Positions 10,369 to 18,153 of a stretch of 64,000 nt of DNA are shown piece by piece; the stretch's first letter is position 1; the number at the start of each line of letters is the position of its first letter. Below the pieces are notes generated by a model, which did no database searches, was not told the DNA's origin, and saw only the letters and a program-made list of their open reading frames with translations. Location of the stretch: positions 1,164,399-1,228,398 of the forward strand of contig JANQAB010000003.1 of assembly GCA_024707265.1 (NCBI GenBank). Direction: 5' to 3'. A program made the position numbers and the translations under genes. The stretch is from Sporocytophaga sp. Its GTDB lineage: Bacteria; Bacteroidota; Bacteroidia; Cytophagales; Cytophagaceae.

Positions 10369-11436
10369 TTAGAATTTTGAACTATATTGAAGTTGATAGT
10401 AATTCTGATATGCTCCGGAAGTAACATTTTCAAGCCATTCCTGATTATTCAGGTACCAGTCAACTGTAATATTAAGCCCTTCTTCAAACTGAAGCGAAGG
10501 CTCCCATCCAAGCTCTTGCTTTATTTTAGTAGCATCAATAGCATATCTCAGATCATGACCAGCCCTGTCTTTAACATAGGTAATGAGTGATTCTGATTCG
10601 CCAGCAGGTCTTGCCAGCTTTTCATCCATTACTTTACATACAAGCTTAACTATGTCAATATTTTTCCATTCATTGTTTCCGCCTATATTATATGTTTCAC
10701 CGATCTTTCCCTTATGAAAGATAACATCAATAGCTCTTGCATGATCTACAACATAAAGCCAGTCCCTGATATTCTCTCCCTTACCATATACAGGTAATGG
10801 CTTCTTGTTGATAATATTATTAATCATCAATGGAAGCAGTTTTTCAGGAAATTGATTTTGGCCATAGTTGTTGCTGCAATTGCTTACCAGAACAGGAATT
10901 TTGTATGTATTATGATAAGCTCTCACGAAATGATCAGAGCCTGCTTTTGAAGCTGAATATGGAGATTGGGGATCGTATGATGTGGTCTCTGTAAAGAATC
11001 CTCCATCATGAAGAGAGCCGTATACCTCATCTGTGGAAACGTGGTAAAATACCTTTCCATCATAATTGTCTTTCCAGATGCTTTTAGCAGCATTTAAAAG
11101 ATTCACTGTTCCGACAATATTGGTAAAAATAAATTCCATTGGATTTTCGATAGATCTATCAACATGGCTTTCTGCCGCCAGATGTATTACTCCATCAAAC
11201 TTATGTTCATTAAAAAGGGCAGATATAAATCCAGTATCTACGATATCGCCTTTCACAAACCTATAGTTTGGCGCCTTTTCTACATCTGTAAGGTTCGCGA
11301 GGTTTCCGGCATAAGTAAGCTTATCAAGATTATAAATCAAATAATCAGGATATTTATTTACGAATAGCCTTACAACGTGAGATCCAATAAATCCGGCTCC
11401 TCCTGTTATCAATATCTTTTTACTAAAGGTTTTCAT
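10369..11436 (-). CDS. rfbB: dTDP-glucose 4,6-dehydratase
   Basis: Converts dTDP-glucose to dTDP-4-keto-6-deoxyglucose. The 355-residue protein shows the NAD loop GGAGFIG at 12-18, the hallmark STDEVYG at 134-140 carrying the Thr-Asp-Glu catalytic set, and YSASK with Y160 and K164. HLAAESHVDRS near 85-95 is also diagnostic. It is 9 bases downstream of the dehydrogenase stop. Its substrate comes from RfbA encoded two genes downstream. No RmlC/RmlD follows, so the fate of the keto sugar is open. Confidence 0.95.
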   Translation of the reverse strand: MKTFSKKILITGGAGFIGSHVVRLFVNKYPDYLIYNLDKLTYAGNLANLTDVEKAPNYRFVKGDIVDTGFISALFNEHKFDGVIHLAAESHVDRSIENPMEFIFTNIVGTVNLLNAAKSIWKDNYDGKVFYHVSTDEVYGSLHDGGFFTETTSYDPQSPYSASKAGSDHFVRAYHNTYKIPVLVSNCSNNYGQNQFPEKLLPLMINNIINKKPLPVYGKGENIRDWLYVVDHARAIDVIFHKGKIGETYNIGGNNEWKNIDIVKLVCKVMDEKLARPAGESESLITYVKDRAGHDLRYAIDATKIKQELGWEPSLQFEEGLNITVDWYLNNQEWLENVTSGAYQNYYQLQYSSKF

Positions 11437-11445
11437 AGATGTTCT

Positions 11446-12747
11446 TTATAAACTCCAATATGTCAAATTTTTAAATTGATTCCGATACATCCCTTTTAAA
11501 TCAATAAAAATCGAATTCTGATCCATCAATTTACTAAAATAGGACAGATCGAGAGATGTATATTCTTTGTGTGGCACAGCCATTATAATGGCATCATATG
11601 GCCCCACAGTTTTTTTATTTATGCTGATTCCGTACTCATGCTCAAAATCTTCAGAAGATGCATGCGGATCTATAATATCTACAGTCAGAGAAAATGATCT
11701 TAACTCTCTGATCACATCCACGACTTTTGAATTCCTGATATCCTCTACATTTTCCTTAAATGTAGCCCCCATGATTAGGACCTTACTTTGGTTAATATTT
11801 TTATTTTTTTTAATCAGAAGCTGAATAGTTTTCTTAGCTATATAAGCCCCCATATTATCATTTATTGACCTGCCACTAAGAATCACATTCGGATTGTACC
11901 CTAATGATTTAGCTTTATGAGTAAGATAATATGGATCTACACCAATACAGTGCCCCCCAACCAATCCCGGAGTAAATTTTAAAAAATTCCATTTAGTTCC
12001 TGCGGCTTCAAGTACTTCATAAGTATTAATTCCAAGCTTATCACAAATAATTGAAAGCTCATTCATCAGCGCAATATTGAGATCTCTCTGAGTATTTTCA
12101 ATAATTTTAGCTGACTCTGCTACTTTGATTGAAGAAGCCTTATGAATTCCAGCTTCTACAACAAGAGCATAAACTTTAGCTATTTCATCTTTTGCCTGCT
12201 CATCAGATCCCGCAACAACTTTAATAATTTTCGCAAGAGTATGCTCTTTGTCGCCCGGATTTATCCTTTCCGGAGAATATCCTACTTTAAAATCTTCATT
12301 AAATTTTAAGCCAGAAACCCTTTCCAATATAGGAATGCAATCTTCTTCAGTACAACCAGGATAAACAGTAGACTCAAACACAACATAGTCGCCTTTTTTC
12401 AGCACTTTTCCTACTGTATTACAAGCGGATATCAATGGTTTAAGATCCGGATGGTTGAATGCATCTATCGGAGTAGGAACTGCTACAATAAAAAAATTCA
12501 CCTCTTTGAGATCCTCAACTGAATGAGTAAAAATGATACTTTTTCCCAAGAAATCTTCTTTGCCCAATTCGCCGCTTGGATCTATACATTGTCGCATTAG
12601 ACCAACTCGACTTTCGTTTATATCAAACCCGACAACATTAGCTTTCCTGGCAAATTCCAGAGCAATTGGCAGACCAACATATCCTAATCCAACCACACAT
12701 AAACTCTTTTTCCTGGCTACAATATCATCATATATATTAAAGTTCAT
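11446..12747 (-). CDS. UDP-N-acetylhexosamine 6-dehydrogenase, TviB/WbpA-like
   Basis: Nucleotide-sugar dehydrogenase that oxidises C6 of UDP-GlcNAc or UDP-GalNAc to the uronic acid. The NAD loop GLGYVGLP spans 20-27. The catalytic Cys is C267 in GGHCIGVDPYYLT, a form that marks the N-acetylhexosamine branch rather than the UDP-glucose branch (compare the GGSCFPKD of Ugd in this operon). PTPID after the Rossmann fold also fits TviB/WbpA. The protein is 433 residues. A strong hairpin lies between this gene and the upstream UDP-xylose synthase gene. Confidence 0.88.
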   Translation of the reverse strand: MNFNIYDDIVARKKSLCVVGLGYVGLPIALEFARKANVVGFDINESRVGLMRQCIDPSGELGKEDFLGKSIIFTHSVEDLKEVNFFIVAVPTPIDAFNHPDLKPLISACNTVGKVLKKGDYVVFESTVYPGCTEEDCIPILERVSGLKFNEDFKVGYSPERINPGDKEHTLAKIIKVVAGSDEQAKDEIAKVYALVVEAGIHKASSIKVAESAKIIENTQRDLNIALMNELSIICDKLGINTYEVLEAAGTKWNFLKFTPGLVGGHCIGVDPYYLTHKAKSLGYNPNVILSGRSINDNMGAYIAKKTIQLLIKKNKNINQSKVLIMGATFKENVEDIRNSKVVDVIRELRSFSLTVDIIDPHASSEDFEHEYGISINKKTVGPYDAIIMAVPHKEYTSLDLSYFSKLMDQNSIFIDLKGMYRNQFKNLTYWSL

Positions 12748-12759
12748 CCTTTAAATTAG

Positions 12760-12781
12760 CCTGCCAGCTTTTGCTGGCAGG
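12760..12781. other. Stem-loop between the UDP-xylose synthase and TviB-like genes
   Basis: CCTGCCAGC and GCTGGCAGG form a perfect 9-bp stem with a TTTT loop. On the minus (coding) strand the stem is followed by CTAATTTAAA, a poor U tract, so partial termination or mRNA processing within the operon is more likely than full termination. On the plus strand it is followed by ACTTTTT, but no plus-strand gene leads into it. Confidence 0.55.
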
Positions 12782-12816
12782 ACTTTTTAATTATAAATGA
12801 TATTTCTCCTAAAAAA

Positions 12817-13818
12817 TTATTTCGAATAACTCGAAAATTCTTTAGGCTCTGTTTTCAACTCTTCAGAAGGTAAATTTTTGAAGTAATCATAAGTTACTTT
12901 TAGCCCTTCGGATCTGGAAACTTTAGGCTCCCATCCAAGAATTTCTTTTGCTTTGGCAATATCGGGCCTTCTTTGTTTAGGATCATCTGTTGGCAGAGGC
13001 TTATAAATTATTTTTTGAGACGTCCCCGTTAATTTTATAATTTCTTCTGCAAATTCTTTGATAGTAATCTCATCGGGATTACCAATATTTACAGGATATA
13101 CATAATCGCTCAATAATAATCTGTAGATACCTTCAACAAGATCATCAACATAGCAAAATGATCTCGTTTGAGATCCGTCACCGAATACCGTAAGATCTTC
13201 ACCTCTGATGGCCTGACCTACAAAAGCAGGAAGGGCTCTACCATCATTTAATCGCATTCTAGGCCCATAGGTATTGAATATCCTCACTATTCTGGTTTCA
13301 AGGCCGTGAAAAGTATGATAAGCCATAGTGATAGCTTCCTGGAACCTTTTAGCCTCATCATAAACTCCTCTAGGACCAATAGGGTTAACATTTCCCCAAT
13401 AATCCTCATTTTGAGGGTGAACATGTGGGTCTCCGTAAATTTCGGATGTTGAAGCTACAAGGATTCTTGCCTTTTTAGCTCTGGCTAATCCTAAAAGATT
13501 GTGTGTTCCTAATGAACCAACTTTCAGCGTCTGAATAGGAATTTTCAGATAATCTATCGGACTTGCCGGAGAGGCGAAATGAAGAATATAGTCCAGATTG
13601 CCAGGGACGTGTACAAATTTGGAAACATCACAATTATAGAATTCAAATTGTGGCAGATGAAACAAATGTTCAATATTTCTTAAATTTCCAGTGATAAGGT
13701 TGTCCATTGCTATTACGTGGTAACCTTCTGCGATAAATCTATCACATAAGTGTGACCCCAAAAAGCCGGCGCCCCCGGTAACTAAAACTCTTTTATTTGT
13801 CGTAGCTTTATTATACAT
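12817..13818 (-). CDS. UDP-glucuronate decarboxylase (UDP-xylose synthase)
   Basis: Extended SDR enzyme that converts UDP-glucuronate to UDP-xylose. The NAD loop GGAGFLG is at 15-21, the conserved TSEIYGDP at 124-131 provides the Thr/Ser/Glu set, and YDEAK gives Y153 and K157. [11 protein letters not shown] and the GPRM-LNDGRAL region are typical of the UXS family. The gene follows ugd by 14 bases, and Ugd makes its substrate. This pairing is strong evidence for the assigned reaction. Confidence 0.92.
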   Translation of the reverse strand: MYNKATTNKRVLVTGGAGFLGSHLCDRFIAEGYHVIAMDNLITGNLRNIEHLFHLPQFEFYNCDVSKFVHVPGNLDYILHFASPASPIDYLKIPIQTLKVGSLGTHNLLGLARAKKARILVASTSEIYGDPHVHPQNEDYWGNVNPIGPRGVYDEAKRFQEAITMAYHTFHGLETRIVRIFNTYGPRMRLNDGRALPAFVGQAIRGEDLTVFGDGSQTRSFCYVDDLVEGIYRLLLSDYVYPVNIGNPDEITIKEFAEEIIKLTGTSQKIIYKPLPTDDPKQRRPDIAKAKEILGWEPKVSRSEGLKVTYDYFKNLPSEELKTEPKEFSSYSK

Positions 13819-13832
13819 TTCTAAGTAACTTC

Positions 13833-15200
13833 CTAGTTTTCAATAATTTTATCTTTACTAATCGTAATTTTTTCTCCAGACATGGAATCTCTAGTTACTT
13901 TTTCTCTACCAATAGATTCATAATGGAAGCCTAATTCTTTCATTTGCTCTGTTTTGAATACGTTTCTTCCATCAAAAATTACTTTCGCGTTCATTCTCTG
14001 AATCATTTTAGGGAAGTCAGGGGTACGGAATGCCGGCCATTCGGTAACAATTACTAAAGCATCTGCCTTAAGTAATGCGTCGTATTGGTTATCGACAAAA
14101 GTAATTCTGTCACCCATGATCTTTTTCACATTATCCATAGCTTCTGGATCAAATGCTGCAATTTCAGCACCTTCTGCCAACAAAGAGTTAATGATATATA
14201 AAGCTGGTGCTTCTCTGATATCATCAGTATTTGGTTTAAAAGCAAGCCCCCAAATTGCTATTCTTTTTCCCATAAGATTCCCTTTAAAGAAATTCTTAAT
14301 CTTAGGAATCATTATAGTTTTCTGAATTTCATTGATATCTTCAACTGCATTTAGAATTTTAAAGTCATAGTTATTATCTTTAGCTGTCTTAACAAGAGCT
14401 TTAACATCTTTAGGGAAACAGCTTCCACCATACCCCACACCAGCAAACAGGAATCTGTTACCAATTCTTTTATCGGTACCAATCCCCATTCTGACCATAT
14501 CCACATTCGCACCTACTTTTTCGCAAAGATTGGCTATTTCATTCATAAATGAAATTTTCATTGCAAGAAATGCATTGGCAGCATACTTTGTAAGCTCTGC
14601 TGACTCTTCGTCCATCATGTGAATAGGATTTCCCTGCATTACAAACGGAGCATACAACTTTTCCATAAGTTTTTTGGCTCTTTCAGAAGATGTTCCTATT
14701 ACAACGCGGTCAGGCTTCATAAAATCTTCAATAGCAACACCCTCTCTTAAAAATTCAGGATTAGACACAACGTCAAACTCACAATTGCAATTCATTGCAA
14801 TTTTTTGTCTTACCTTTTTAGCAGTCCCAACTGGAACAGTACTTTTATCAATAACAACAACATAATCTTTAATTAAAGAGCCTAGCTGCTCAGCTACCTT
14901 TAAGATAAAGCTCAAATCTGCTGCTCCATCTGCACCGGGAGGTGTTGGTAAAGCCAAAAATATTACCTCTGCTCCTTCTATTGCATCTTCGAGTTTTGTC
15001 GTAAAAGTTAACCTTCCTTCATTAATGTTTCTTTCAAACATAATATCAAGGCCCGGCTCATAGATCGGCACAACACCCTCCTTCATTTTGCAGACCTTTT
15101 GCTCGTCGATATCGACGCAAGTCACAAAATTGCCTGTTTCAGCAAAGCAGGTTCCTGTTACTAAACCCACATATCCTGTTCCTACAACTGTAATTTTCAT
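13833..15200 (-). CDS. ugd: UDP-glucose 6-dehydrogenase
   Basis: Oxidises UDP-glucose to UDP-glucuronate with two NAD+. The protein is 455 residues with the Rossmann motif GTGYVGLV at 7-14, the STVPVGT block near 120-126, the NPEFLREG stretch near 147-154, and catalytic C261 in GGSCFPKD. It is the first gene of the minus-strand sugar operon; the operon promoter should lie in the 192-bp AT-rich gap shared with the divergent acyl-CoA dehydrogenase gene. I found no convincing -7/-33 pair for it there. Confidence 0.95.
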   Translation of the reverse strand: MKITVVGTGYVGLVTGTCFAETGNFVTCVDIDEQKVCKMKEGVVPIYEPGLDIMFERNINEGRLTFTTKLEDAIEGAEVIFLALPTPPGADGAADLSFILKVAEQLGSLIKDYVVVIDKSTVPVGTAKKVRQKIAMNCNCEFDVVSNPEFLREGVAIEDFMKPDRVVIGTSSERAKKLMEKLYAPFVMQGNPIHMMDEESAELTKYAANAFLAMKISFMNEIANLCEKVGANVDMVRMGIGTDKRIGNRFLFAGVGYGGSCFPKDVKALVKTAKDNNYDFKILNAVEDINEIQKTIMIPKIKNFFKGNLMGKRIAIWGLAFKPNTDDIREAPALYIINSLLAEGAEIAAFDPEAMDNVKKIMGDRITFVDNQYDALLKADALVIVTEWPAFRTPDFPKMIQRMNAKVIFDGRNVFKTEQMKELGFHYESIGREKVTRDSMSGEKITISKDKIIEN

Positions 15201-15392
15201 GATTATAAAGTTAACGGTTTACCAAAAATTCAATATAATTCCTTTTGCTAAGATAGCATTACTTTTTTATAACTTTATCAAGAGGCACAATGTTGGAATT
15301 ACTTTTTTTTTCGATTTGAACCAAAAGTTCAATTTTTTTCTCAACAAATTAAAATAATACAACGTTTATTAAAAAAAAAATATTTTTAGAGT

Positions 15393-16532
15393 ATGAATTT
15401 TGACCTCAACGAAAATCAACAAATGATTGCCAAAATGGTACAGGATTTTGGCAAGAAAAGCATAAAACCTCATGTATTAGAATGGGATGAAAAACAGGAG
15501 TTCCCAATTCCTCTCTTTAAAAAACTGGGAGAATTGGGATTAATGGGGGTTTTAGTACCTGAACAATATGGAGGGGCAGGATTCTCTTATTTTGAATACA
15601 TAACCGCCATCAAGGAAATATCCAAAATTGATGGAGCGATTGGTCTTTCAGTGGCTGCTCACAATTCCCTGTGCACTGGCCATATTTTATCTTTCGGTAA
15701 TGAAGATCAAAAAAAGAAATATTTGCCCAAACTTGCCTCCGCTGAATTTATAGGAGCCTGGGGCCTGACTGAACCCAATACAGGCTCTGATGCCGGCAAT
15801 ATGAAAACAGTTGCTGTTCAGGATGGGGATTATTGGATAATAAATGGATCGAAAAATTTTATTACCCATGGAAAATCAGGTGATATTGCTGTGGTGATTA
15901 CAAGAACCGGAAATCCGGGAGAGCACAGATGTTCCACTGCATTTATAATCGAAAAAGGTACTCCCGGGTTTAGTGCAGGAAAAAAAGAAAATAAACTGGG
16001 AATGCGGGCTTCTGAAACAACAGAGCTTATATTTGATAATGTAAGAGTCCATAAGGATCAAATGCTTGGAAATAAAGGCGATGGCTTTGTTCAGGCAATG
16101 AAAGTTCTAGATGGAGGAAGGATATCAATTGCAGCTTTAAGTCTTGGAATTGCAGAAGGTGCTTTTGATGCAGCTTTGAAATATTCACAGGAACGCCAGC
16201 AGTTCAATAAACCTATCGCTTCTTTCCAAGGAATTTCATTTAAACTGGCAGAAATGGCCACCGAACTTGAGGCCGCAAATCTCCTTACATATAAAGCCGC
16301 AGATATGAAAATCAAAGGAATTCATATGACTAAAGAAGCGGCAATGGCCAAATACTATGCATCCGAAGTTGCGGTAAAAATTGCCAACGAAGCTGTACAA
16401 ATTTTTGGTGGATATGGATATACAAAGGATTTCCCGGTAGAAAAATTTTATAGAGACGCAAAGCTTTGTACCATAGGAGAAGGAACTTCAGAAATTCAAA
16501 AAATAGTTATAAGTAAAAACCTAATAAATTAA
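15393..16532 (+). CDS. Acyl-CoA dehydrogenase (short/medium chain type)
   Basis: FAD enzyme catalysing alpha-beta dehydrogenation of acyl-CoA in fatty-acid or amino-acid breakdown. The 379-residue protein has all three domains: a helical N-terminus (MNFDLNENQQMI), the middle beta domain with WGLTEPNTGSDAG and the NFITHG block, and a C-terminal helical domain with QIFGGYGYTKDFPVEKFYRD and GEGTSEIQ, which carries the catalytic Glu. The length is full. It is a lone gene; rpsU downstream has its own promoter. The chain-length preference cannot be decided. Confidence 0.92.
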   Translation: MNFDLNENQQMIAKMVQDFGKKSIKPHVLEWDEKQEFPIPLFKKLGELGLMGVLVPEQYGGAGFSYFEYITAIKEISKIDGAIGLSVAAHNSLCTGHILSFGNEDQKKKYLPKLASAEFIGAWGLTEPNTGSDAGNMKTVAVQDGDYWIINGSKNFITHGKSGDIAVVITRTGNPGEHRCSTAFIIEKGTPGFSAGKKENKLGMRASETTELIFDNVRVHKDQMLGNKGDGFVQAMKVLDGGRISIAALSLGIAEGAFDAALKYSQERQQFNKPIASFQGISFKLAEMATELEAANLLTYKAADMKIKGIHMTKEAAMAKYYASEVAVKIANEAVQIFGGYGYTKDFPVEKFYRDAKLCTIGEGTSEIQKIVISKNLIN

Positions 16533-16574
16533 AAATTTTAAATCCGGACAAGTGCATATTTGTGAATAATTACT

Positions 16575-16582
16575 TATATTTG
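16575..16582 (+). promoter_or_regulatory. Candidate -7 box for rpsU
   Basis: TATATTTG fits TAnnTTTG exactly, 21 bases before the rpsU ATG. A TTTG at 16559-16562 is only 12 bases upstream, too close for a normal -33 element, so only the -7 part is supported. Confidence 0.5.
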
Positions 16583-16603
16583 CATCCCTTAAATTGAAAT
16601 TAA

Positions 16604-16798
16604 ATGATTATCATCAACGTAAAAGAAAACGAGTCAATAGATAAAGCTCTTAAGAGATTTAAAAAGAAATTCGAAAGAACAGGCGTATTGAAAGAACTTC
16701 GCGCAAGAAGCTATTACGAAAAAAAATCTGTTTCCAAAAGAACTGAAAAAATCAGAGCTGTCTACAGACAAAAACTTAATGAGCAAGAAACAATATAG
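16604..16798 (+). CDS. rpsU: 30S ribosomal protein S21
   Basis: Small-subunit protein bS21, near the anti-Shine-Dalgarno end of 16S rRNA. The 64-residue protein is highly basic and has the family core ENESIDKALKRFKKKFERTG followed by the RARSYYEK block. The length is normal for Bacteroidota. It is the first gene of rpsU-xerC-hpf, an order common in this phylum. Confidence 0.95.
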   Translation: MIIINVKENESIDKALKRFKKKFERTGVLKELRARSYYEKKSVSKRTEKIRAVYRQKLNEQETI

Positions 16799-16836
16799 TT
16801 TCTTTCTTTTGAAATAAGATTTTTTTTATTATGTTT

Positions 16837-16863
16837 AGTATTACCTGACTTTCAGGTAGTACT
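16837..16863 (+). other. Stem-loop just before the xerC start codon
   Basis: AGTATTACCTG (16837-16847) and CAGGTAGTACT (16853-16863) pair over 11 positions with one G-T wobble and a 5-base loop. The stem ends three bases before the xerC ATG. No U tract follows, so it is not an intrinsic terminator; it could hinder xerC translation initiation or protect the 3' end of rpsU mRNA. Confidence 0.5.
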
Positions 16864-16866
16864 AAT

Positions 16867-17745
16867 ATGATAGAATCGTATTTAAACTATATAAGATATG
16901 AAAAAAGGTATAGCAATCATACCTTTGTTTCATATCAAAACGACCTCAATCAATTTTCTGCCTTTTCCAAAGACAGCTATGGATTGCTATGCCTTTCTGA
17001 AGCATCATACCAAATGATCAGAGCATGGATTGTAACATTAGCAGAAAACGAAATAACGGCCAAATCTATAAATAGAAAGATCGCTTGTCTCAGATCATTC
17101 TATAAGTATCTGCTTAAGCAAAACACCATTCAGAAAGACCCTACTCTTCGTCTTAAAGCACCCAAAATTAATAAACAATTACCTCATTTCGTTGAGGAAA
17201 ATGACATTTTAAAACTTCTTGATCAGTTTATATTTTCCGAGGACTTTTATGGATTAAGGGATAAACTTATCCTTGAACTTCTTTATGGAACAGGCATTCG
17301 TTTATCTGAACTTATTTCCATAAAAGAAGAACACATCAACAAGTTTGAGCGTATTATCAAAATCAAAGGGAAAGGAAACAAAGAGCGTATCATCCCTCTG
17401 AACGAAAACCTAATGAATCTTATTAATATATATAAGAAAGAGAGAGAAAAGGTGATTGAAAGGCCAAATAAATATTTAATTATAACAGACAAGGGAGATC
17501 AAGGCTATCCTATGTTCATTTACCGCACGGTAAAAAACTACCTTGAGACTATACCTACTTTGGAAAAAAGAAGTCCCCATGTTTTGAGACATACATTTGC
17601 AACTCACCTTCTCAACAAAGGAGCCGATTTGAATGCTATTAAAGATTTGCTGGGGCATAGCAGCCTTGCCGCAACTCAGGTTTATACTCATAATTCTCTG
17701 GATAAGCTCAAAGCTATTTTTGAGCAGGCACATCCAAAAGCATGA
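16867..17745 (+). CDS. xerC: Tyrosine recombinase XerC/XerD
   Basis: Site-specific recombinase that resolves chromosome dimers at dif. The 292-residue protein has an N-terminal SAM-like core-binding domain (1-95) and a C-terminal catalytic domain with the complete set: R145 in GTGIRLSELI, H238 and R241 in SPHVLRHTFATHLL, H264 in LLGHSSLAAT, and nucleophile Y273. Whether this is the XerC or XerD partner cannot be settled alone; its place between rpsU and hpf matches the gene usually called xerC in Bacteroidota. It is not next to any phage or integron gene, so a housekeeping role is likely. Confidence 0.9.
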   Translation: MIESYLNYIRYEKRYSNHTFVSYQNDLNQFSAFSKDSYGLLCLSEASYQMIRAWIVTLAENEITAKSINRKIACLRSFYKYLLKQNTIQKDPTLRLKAPKINKQLPHFVEENDILKLLDQFIFSEDFYGLRDKLILELLYGTGIRLSELISIKEEHINKFERIIKIKGKGNKERIIPLNENLMNLINIYKKEREKVIERPNKYLIITDKGDQGYPMFIYRTVKNYLETIPTLEKRSPHVLRHTFATHLLNKGADLNAIKDLLGHSSLAATQVYTHNSLDKLKAIFEQAHPKA

Positions 17746-17769
17746 CTGATAACTTTAAATTATATAACT

Positions 17770-18069
17770 ATGAAACTTCAAATGCAATCTATCCATTTCG
17801 ACGCAGACAAAAAGTTACTAGATTTTATCCAGAAAAAACTGGACAAACTTGAAACTTTTTATGATAGAATCACTGAAGGAGATGTTTACCTTCGTGTCGA
17901 AACCGACGATGTCAAAGGCAACAAATCTGTGCACGTTAAACTTTTTCTCCCGGGAACATCTGTAATGGCAAAAGAGCAGGCTGCTTCATTTGAAGAGGCT
18001 GTTGACCTAGTGTATGAAAACCTGAAACGTCAACTTCTGAAGACAAAAGAAAAAATGAACTCAATGTAA
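17770..18069 (+). CDS. hpf: Ribosome hibernation promoting factor, short form
   Basis: HPF/YfiA-family protein that binds the 30S decoding region and inactivates ribosomes under stress. At 99 residues it is the short form, lacking the C-terminal dimerisation domain of long HPF. The fold signature is visible: KLQMQSIHFDADKKLLDFI, a helix with KLDKLETFYDRI, and basic VKLFLPGTSVMAKEQA. It lies 24 bases after xerC and ends before a strong terminator. The tRNA genes and tuf that often follow in Bacteroidota are absent here. Confidence 0.9.
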   Translation: MKLQMQSIHFDADKKLLDFIQKKLDKLETFYDRITEGDVYLRVETDDVKGNKSVHVKLFLPGTSVMAKEQAASFEEAVDLVYENLKRQLLKTKEKMNSM

Positions 18070-18101
18070 TCTGTATCAACTATCAGATTATTTGTTAAAA
18101 T

Positions 18102-18128
18102 AAAAAAGCCCCAGATTGGGGCTTTTTT
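18102..18128. terminator. Bidirectional intrinsic terminator between hpf and infB
   Basis: GCCCC/GGGGC (18108-18112 with 18118-18122, AGATT loop) is flanked by A6 and T6, giving an 11-bp stem with a U tract in both directions. It serves both rpsU-xerC-hpf and the convergent rimP-nusA-infB operon. Confidence 0.85.
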
Positions 18129-18153
18129 ATTTTAACATACAGCTTTCAAAAAA

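Noticed and set aside
16559..16562. -33 box for rpsU
   Set aside because: Only 12 bases from the -7 box; the expected spacing is about 19-21.
16867..17745. xerC as an integrase of a mobile element
   Set aside because: It lies between rpsU and hpf in a common housekeeping order with no attachment repeats.
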